Source: Myotis daubentonii
Lineage: Eukaryota > Chordata > Mammalia > Chiroptera > Vespertilionidae
Direction: 5' to 3'
Assembly (NCBI RefSeq): GCF_963259705.1
Contig: NC_081842.1
Span: 67,096,787 to 67,160,786, forward strand
DNA: 64,000 nucleotides
Positions 58,426 through 64,000 of the stretch are shown here, one piece after another (within the stretch, counting starts at the first letter, position 1; every line of letters begins with the position of its first letter). The notes under the pieces are model-generated. The model saw only the letters and a program-made list of their open reading frames with translations, had not been told where the DNA came from and made no database searches. The position numbers and the translations under genes are program-made.

Positions 58426-59454
58426 ATTTCTGTGGTGTTCTAAGTTAATAGCCAGAGGCTAGAGCACAAACATAAAAATGACTGTTTAAAAACCTTTCTT
58501 CTTGAGTACAGAGGACATTGTTAATTGCCTACCACCAGCATCAGCTCTTCCCTCCTGCTCCCTGACAGCAGCTCAGTGCTAGCTCAGACTTCTTAGCCCT
58601 GCTTTCAATTCAGAAATGCATACCTGTCAAGCCAATTTGCTTTAAGAAGGCTAACCTCACCCCTGGTTCCAGGGATAGGTCCCATTGATCTAAAGGTAAT
58701 CTCACCTTCTTTGCCACTGTGATTAGTGTAGCAACCCAAGTCTGAGCTAACTAGCACACAGGGAATGAGTCTGGAATGGGCTCATGACTCTGATTCTGGA
58801 ATAGGCTCAAGGAGCTATTGCGCTGTGGGGGAATATCTGGGGGACTTTTAGAAAAGAAGTTTCCATGCTCTTAAACGAAGGCTCCTGAAGCTGTGTCCTC
58901 CAAACATCGTGGGGTGGAGACAGGAAGCCAGAATCAGCTATAACTATATTTGCCATCCTAAGTTCCCTGACAGCCTGAGAATAAAAGCAACAGGTGAGAA
59001 GTGGAACCAGAGCTATTAGCCCTTTCCGCCTCTGGAGTTTCAGGTGGTGAGCTGAGCTGATAAATGTCCTTATTATTTCATTCAATTTTAATTGGTTTTT
59101 CTATTACATCCATCCCAAAGCAATCTAACTGCTAAATTAGGCCAAGTTATACTGAGGACCTTTCTAGACACTAGTTGGTGAGTTCTACCTGCTGACTTGC
59201 TGCCTAAGATTAGCCCACGGCTCACCTGCAGATATGGCCATGAGATCAACATTCAGTCTTAGGAGTTGTCTAGTCTAAAACGTGATCAGAGAGAAAATGT
59301 GTGGAAACCATGCCCTGTAGTGAGGTGCCCTTGGGCTTTAGTTCGTGTGAAATGGTGTTTAATTCTTGCAGGTATGACTTTGGCATTTTTGGGAAGGTCC
59401 CAGGATAAGGATCCTATAACTCAAATCCGTGTAGTTGATGTAAATTCTAATTAC
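58426..59454. other. SIDT1 intron, no recognised feature
   Basis: Unique-looking intron of about 1 kb. Confidence 0.5.
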
Positions 59455-59572
59455 CAAATTGGAAGTTGGAGTAATTAGGGCAGATGTGGTAACAAGCACT
59501 GAGCACTCCTTCCATCATCAATGCGATGCCCATAGCATAGAAGAGACCGAAGTGTTTGGGAATCCCATACTC
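59455..59572 (-). CDS. SIDT1: SIDT1 exon (membrane helix)
   Basis: 118 bp encoding [30 protein letters not shown] and CPNYSNFQF plus one base. Acceptor 'ttttccag', donor 'gtaatt' (a weak match to the donor consensus). The long following intron reaches 53332. Confidence 0.96.
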
Positions 59573-59765
59573 CTGGAAAAGGAGAAAGCGTGGTCAACAG
59601 AAAGATACCAGTGAGTGACAGAGCCACAGAATCTGGAGCCCAAGCCTGGCCTCAAGCATCGTAAACCATCATCACCACCCATAAGATGTTCTTCCTCTTT
59701 GTAGATCTGGTTTGGAATCATAGCCCTTGTAGCTCCCACTTGTGATTCACCCGCCCTCTGCTCAC

Positions 59766-59889
59766 CTTGGCAAAGATGTCCTTGGCATCCAGGGCTCTTC
59801 GGTGGAGAATGTCCCGGCGCAAGACTATCAGCAGGAAGAGGAGGCCCAGGAGCACGTGCCCCACGTTACTGAGGATGTTATTGAAGGCA
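59766..59889 (-). CDS. SIDT1: SIDT1 exon with the Ser/His/Asp motif
   Basis: 124 bp encoding the last base of Ser, then [33 protein letters not shown] and [13 protein letters not shown] and the Asp of LRRD are the conserved polar residues of the CREST-type zinc site. Acceptor 'ccctttag', donor 'gtgagc'. Confidence 0.97.
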
Positions 59890-60146
59890 CTAAAGGGACG
59901 AGAGAGAAACCATGAGAGAGTCAGGCAGTCAGAGAGATTTAGAGAATGAATGCACGAATTAGCGAGGGAACTCAGCATTCGTGTTTTCCACCACTAACCT
60001 TTTCATAAGGTTCCAGGACTGAAAAAAAAAAAAAGATTCCAGGACTGGAAAATCATCAGAGATCATCTTTAACCTTTCATTTTAGGATGCCAGGCCTGTA
60101 AAATGTGGCTGCTTCCTCTCAGGGGTGCCCACTATGCTTCCCTATT

Positions 60147-60358
60147 TTTTAAAATATATTTTTATTGATTTCAGAAAGGGAGAGGGAAAGAGACAGAAAC
60201 ATCATCGATGAGAGAGAATCATGAATTGGCCTCCTCCTGCATGCTCCCCCGGTGGGGATCGAGCCTGCGACCCAGGCATGTGCCCTTGACCGGAATCGAA
60301 CCTGGGACCCTTTGGTCTGCAAGCCAATGCTCTATCCACTGAGCCAAACCCGGCCAGG
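60147..60358 (-). mobile_element. VES SINE
   Basis: A reverse copy with the perfect 16-bp target duplication actatgcttccctatt at 60131-60146 and 60359-60374. Confidence 0.95.
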
Positions 60359-60670
60359 ACTATGCTTCCCTATTATGCTCTCAATCCTCTCTGGTCCCAT
60401 GGGCACTGGCATGGAATGAATCCTGGGAAAGAGAGATGCTCCAAAGATGGGCAGTTTGGGCAAGTGTTTCAGCTACAGTGTAAGAGGGAATTCTCATAGA
60501 TGGATCCGTGTTGTGTCAACACTTAGCTCTGAAGGTATGAATATAAGGATTTAAGCTGGTCACAACCAGTGGCTTTAATTCAGAAAACTTGTTCTAGAAC
60601 AAGAAGCCAGGCTCCCAACTCCCAGGCTAATGCTCTTTCCACTTCTGGAGGTTGCAGCATGGTCTTAGGG

Positions 60671-60892
60671 CAGCCGTGGGCAAACTACGGCCCGCGGGCT
60701 GGATCCAGCCCGTTTGAAATAAATAAAAGTAAAAAAAAAAAAAAAAAAAAGACCGTACCCTTTTATGTAATGAAGTTTACTTTGAATTTATATTAGTTCA
60801 CACAAACACTCCATCCATGCTTTTGTTCCGGCCCTCCGGTCCAGTTTAAGAACCCATTGTGGCCCTCGAGTCAAAAAGTTTGCCCACCCCTG
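60671..60892. mobile_element. Non-autonomous hAT element
   Basis: A 222-bp element with ends cagccgtgggcaaactacgg and aaaagtttgcccacccctg. The perfect 8-bp target duplication tcttaggg is at 60663-60670 and 60893-60900. It has an internal A-run of about 18. Confidence 0.93.
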
Positions 60893-60904
60893 TCTTAGGG
60901 GCAG

Positions 60905-61300
60905 CAAGTGTGGTTCAAGTTCCTACATCACTGACAGCTGAGGGACCTTCAGCAAGTCCTTACCTTTCTAAGCCCTAGCACAGTGATGGCAAACCTTTTG
61001 AGCTCGGCGTGTCAGCATTTTGAAAAACCCTAACTTAACTCTGGTGCTGTGCCACATATAGAAATTTTTTGATATTTGCAACCATAGTAAAACAAAGACA
61101 TATTTTTGATATTTATTTTATATATTTAAATGCCATTTAACAAAGAAAAATCAACCAAAAAAATGAGTTCTCGTGTCACCTCTGACACACGTGTCATAGG
61201 TTCGCCATCACTGCCTTAGCATCTTCATCTAAAAAGGAGGATGGCGACAGTAACACTGTCTTCCTCATGAGGTTGTTTAATGGATTGGATGTACTTGCAG
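60905..61300 (+). repeat. MIR split by a hAT element
   Basis: The left part ('agcaagtccttacctttcta') and the right part ('ttcatctaaaaaggaggatg') form one MIR, with the hAT at 60981-61213 between them. Confidence 0.6.
60981..61213. mobile_element. Non-autonomous hAT element nested in a MIR
   Basis: Ends cagtgatggcaaacctttt and ataggttcgccatcactg. Target duplication ccctagca (60973-60980) and ccttagca (61214-61221), one mismatch. 233 bp, AT-rich inside. Confidence 0.9.
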
Positions 61301-61585
61301 CTCATGCCCATGGAAAAGTGTCATCACAACTAGGGACCTGATGTTTTCAAAAACATCCCTGCCCTCACCTCAGCAGATTATTTTTAGGAACATTTCCTGA
61401 CGCCTCATACAGGAATGCGAGAAGCATGTCTGGTCTCAACTTCTTGATTTAAATTCCTGTTTATCCATGACTGGGGTAGTTTTCCACAGGTGTTTTTAGT
61501 ATTTTTTAAAAACTGAAATCATAGCATTACATAGAAAGGCATTTCTAAAAGCCTTTAGAAATGGCAACCGGTGGAGTGGGCTTAC

Positions 61586-61659
61586 CTCAGGACACCCAAA
61601 GGGTGAGCACAGAGGAAGTTGTAGTAACAGATGTCCTGGTTTCCAGTGACATTTACCAC
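61586..61659 (-). CDS. SIDT1: SIDT1 exon
   Basis: 74 bp encoding [20 protein letters not shown] and LGVL plus two bases of Ser. The NVT sequon and Cys residues suggest an extracellular loop. Acceptor 'tgattttgcag', donor 'gtaagc'. Confidence 0.97.
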
Positions 61660-63058
61660 CTGCAAAATCAAGAGCGAGAAGCAGAGATGCAGTTTTTCTC
61701 GGTCCCCTGAGCCAAGCCTGAAATCACAAAGAGCAGCACTGCTCACAGTGATAGACTGTCTGTGACTCACAGTGCAACCAGCACTCCTTCTCATCAGGCT
61801 GGGTCATTATCTGCCACCTCCCCTCAGCACAGGCACATTTCCTTTAGATGCTACCATCTTGCTTTGAATTGAAATATTCTGTTTTCCTCATTACACGGCC
61901 TCAAGGTGGAATTCAACTGAGTTTGTTCCCTTTGTTCTCATGATAAAAGGAGTATCAAAGGATGCTAACATTGGGACATGCCTATTAGGACTGCCATGAT
62001 ATGTCCTATTTTCTAGATGAATGCTGGGAGGACATGAAGCTGTCCCATCCTCTGTGAAAATAACCACCGTGCAGGTAGACACGAGGATATGGTGTTCAGT
62101 TTTCCATATTTACCACCATCTCTATCATCAAGAATCTCCCCAGACCACAGTATAAATATGTTTTCTGACAGGGCCCCAAAGTATTCAGAGAATATTTAGT
62201 TTATAAATTGTGATAATCAGACCTCATAAAGTACTTGTTCTCATAATGTAGTACATGCAGTAAATATGAAATTGGCTGAATATTATTAGAACTTTGGTTC
62301 TCAAAGTTGGCTGTACACTGGAATCACCGGGCATTTAATAAGTACTGATGGCTAGTTCCACTCTAAGAGACTCTGATCTAATTGCTATGGGGTACAGATT
62401 GGACACAGGGATTTTTAAAAGTTCCCCAGATGATTTTAATGCACAACAGTTTGAGAACCACTTCACTGGAGACACCTTCAGCTTCGTGCTAATCTAAATG
62501 GACTTTCTCACAGAGAATAAATCCTAGGAAGGTCACTCAAGTGACCCGGACCCTTGGATTCTATGAAGGAGTATTAGGGATTCTTAAACTATTTTAATTA
62601 TTATTTATGTTTATTTTTATTTTGTTTTCTTTTAATATTTTTTAGTTTTATGAAGCTAGTTTTACTTTTACAAAAAAAATGTCCTCTTAGTGAGAGGGCA
62701 CAGGCTAAATGAGACATCAGGCATCTTTGTTTTGATCTGCAAACTTATTTATTCATTATCCCATGATGGTGAAGATTTCAAACTGGTAAATCATAGGCAC
62801 AATTGATAGATACTATGACTGAATGAGTGCAAGGTAATAATTTTGAATTGGTAGACAAAACAATACAAGTGGTCCCAAGCCTCTCTCTGATAAAATAATT
62901 GGGAATTAAAAATCAAAGATGAAGTATTGGAGAAGTCCAATTAGAACCCAAATGGGAAATTAATTTTTGGACCAATCCCAAGTTATACCTTTCTCTGTAC
63001 CACAGCTCTCTCCCTGCAGTATGAGAGCGTGGGTTCTGGGGTTCAGGGCAGCACTTAC
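61660..63058. other. SIDT1 intron
   Basis: Contains a MER5A-like element at 62293-62463. The remainder is AT-rich with nothing recognised. Confidence 0.6.
62293..62463 (+). mobile_element. MER5A-like hAT-Charlie element
   Basis: 'ggttctcaaagttggctgta', 'gagactctgatctaattgc' and 'cagtttgagaaccact' are in MER5A order. An ancient DNA transposon shared by placental mammals. Confidence 0.8.
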
Positions 63059-63125
63059 TGTCTGGTAGGTGATGACCAGCTGGATCACAGGTAGTGCATA
63101 GAACACAGCGATAGTGATGATATTC
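63059..63125 (-). CDS. SIDT1: SIDT1 exon (first membrane helix in the window)
   Basis: 67 bp encoding the last base of Trp, then NIITIAVFYALPVIQLVITY and QT. It is a hydrophobic helix near human residue 447. Acceptor 'gcctgcatag', donor 'gtaagt'. Upstream exons lie beyond the window. Confidence 0.96.
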
Positions 63126-63950
63126 CTATGCAGGCAGAAAGAACCAGAAATAGCTATTTCCAAATTAACAATGAAATCTTCATTCAAGTTTTTTAAAAAA
63201 GAATGTTTTCACCCCATAACTCCTTAGTCAACTCACAAAAGCAATTAGAAACTGATAATGTGGTTCTGGTTTCTCCAGTCATTTGTAAAGCAATGTAAAT
63301 AATACTTGCTTCTGTTTTAACTAAATTACTAATGAGAATCTATCGCTTAAGGATGTTATTAGAGGAAACGTGGTCAGAATGCAAGTCATGGGAGATGGAT
63401 CACACAAAGGAATGTGGCTCTCTTAGATTCCTCTTAGTTCCAAAATGAAGGTTCCACTATGAAATTCCATGTCGCCCCCACTGTCCCTTGTTTTCCTCTA
63501 ATATCTGAATCCAATTAAAGGGGAAAATAATTGGGAAGAGAAAGGAATCAGAAGATCCGTCAGTGTCAGCCTGGGGTTTTGAGGGGAGGGAAGGGCCCTT
63601 GACAGGCAGCTCAGCCTCTCAGCTCGAAGGGAGGTGGCATCAGTGTGTTTGATTATCCTGGGATAGTTTCTAGCTACCCTGAGATGCTCTAGGCATCTAG
63701 TCCCTGAAATGCCTGGTTCGTCCAAGAGCAAGGCCTGGTGAGGAGAAGAGGAGATGGCTGCAGATTAGCATGTCTCATGCAAGGTAGTGACATTAATGTT
63801 ATTGTTGCATTAGCCTTCTGGAAGAGAATTTGGTGTGCTCCCTGCACATACGGGAGTCTACTACCATTCTTATTTTTTCCTTTGTATTTATTTAATTTAG
63901 GGCCGGTTGCCTCTTATAATTTATTTTTCCTATGGAATGTGGCATGGATT
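63126..63950. other. SIDT1 intron, no recognised feature
   Basis: No further SIDT1 exon or classifiable repeat seen. Confidence 0.5.
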
Positions 63951-64000
63951 CTTTAAAAAAATATATTTTATTGATTTTTTTTTTACAGAGAAGAAGGGAG
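63951..64000 (-). mobile_element. VES SINE, cut by the window end
   Basis: 'aaaaatatattttattgatt' and 'acagagaagaagggag' are the 3' end of a reverse VES copy. Confidence 0.8.

Larger units (their letters stand above)
40451..63125 (-). other. SIDT1: SIDT1 gene, 3' part: 12 coding exons
   Basis: SID1 transmembrane family member 1 is a multipass membrane protein of the SID-1 family. The family is linked to double-stranded RNA uptake and lipid or cholesterol handling, and it carries a CREST-type zinc site in the membrane. The twelve exons total 1,147 bp and encode about 381 residues plus stop, roughly the C-terminal half of the 827-residue human protein: most of the transmembrane region. All acceptors end in AG and donors start with GT, and all phases join. 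Conserved Ser/His (SNVGH), Asp (LRRD) and the HDIWH pair, likely zinc or catalytic residues, are present. The extracellular N-terminal half and the start codon lie beyond 64000. No frameshift is seen, so the gene looks intact here. Confidence 0.97.

Overview
The window is mammalian nuclear DNA, almost certainly from a vesper bat (Vespertilionidae). The evidence is the repeat content: HeliBat-type Helitrons ending in the gtgcacgaatttcgtgcac hairpin, many VES-type tRNA-derived SINEs, several short non-autonomous hAT elements with 8-bp target duplications, a piggyBac element, and young L1 copies. HeliBat is known from vesper bats. The species cannot be fixed from this sequence alone.

Two protein-coding genes lie convergently, in the arrangement known for human 3q13.2. 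On the + strand is the 3' part of USF3 (KIAA2018): one internal exon (981-1077), a 6.5-kb terminal coding exon (4768-11249) and a long 3' UTR ending near 16465. On the - strand are the last 12 coding exons of SIDT1 (63125 down to 40451), with a probable 3' UTR to about 38725. The splice sites and reading phases join without a gap in both genes. The promoters and first exons of both lie outside the window.

About 22 kb of intergenic DNA separates the two 3' ends and is mostly mobile elements: a full-length but inactivated L1 (18061-26974) with a perfect 15-bp target duplication and an ORF1-only half-L1 nested inside it; a reverse-strand Helitron (27502-27926); a solo LTR with a 6-bp duplication (27993-28764); an old L1; SINEs; a 5'-truncated L1 (32650-36064); and a full-length forward Helitron (37936-38292). 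SIDT1 introns hold a piggyBac element with a short intact reading frame (41340-42020), five non-autonomous hAT elements, a Tigger remnant split by a SINE, a third L1 (53894-57435), and an unexplained direct duplication on either side of one exon.

I found no operon-like or defence-like system. The most useful leads are the ORF1-only element with an open reading frame, the piggyBac element keeping a transposase N-terminus-like ORF, the paired CTCF-like motifs inside the Helitrons, and the exon-flanking duplication.
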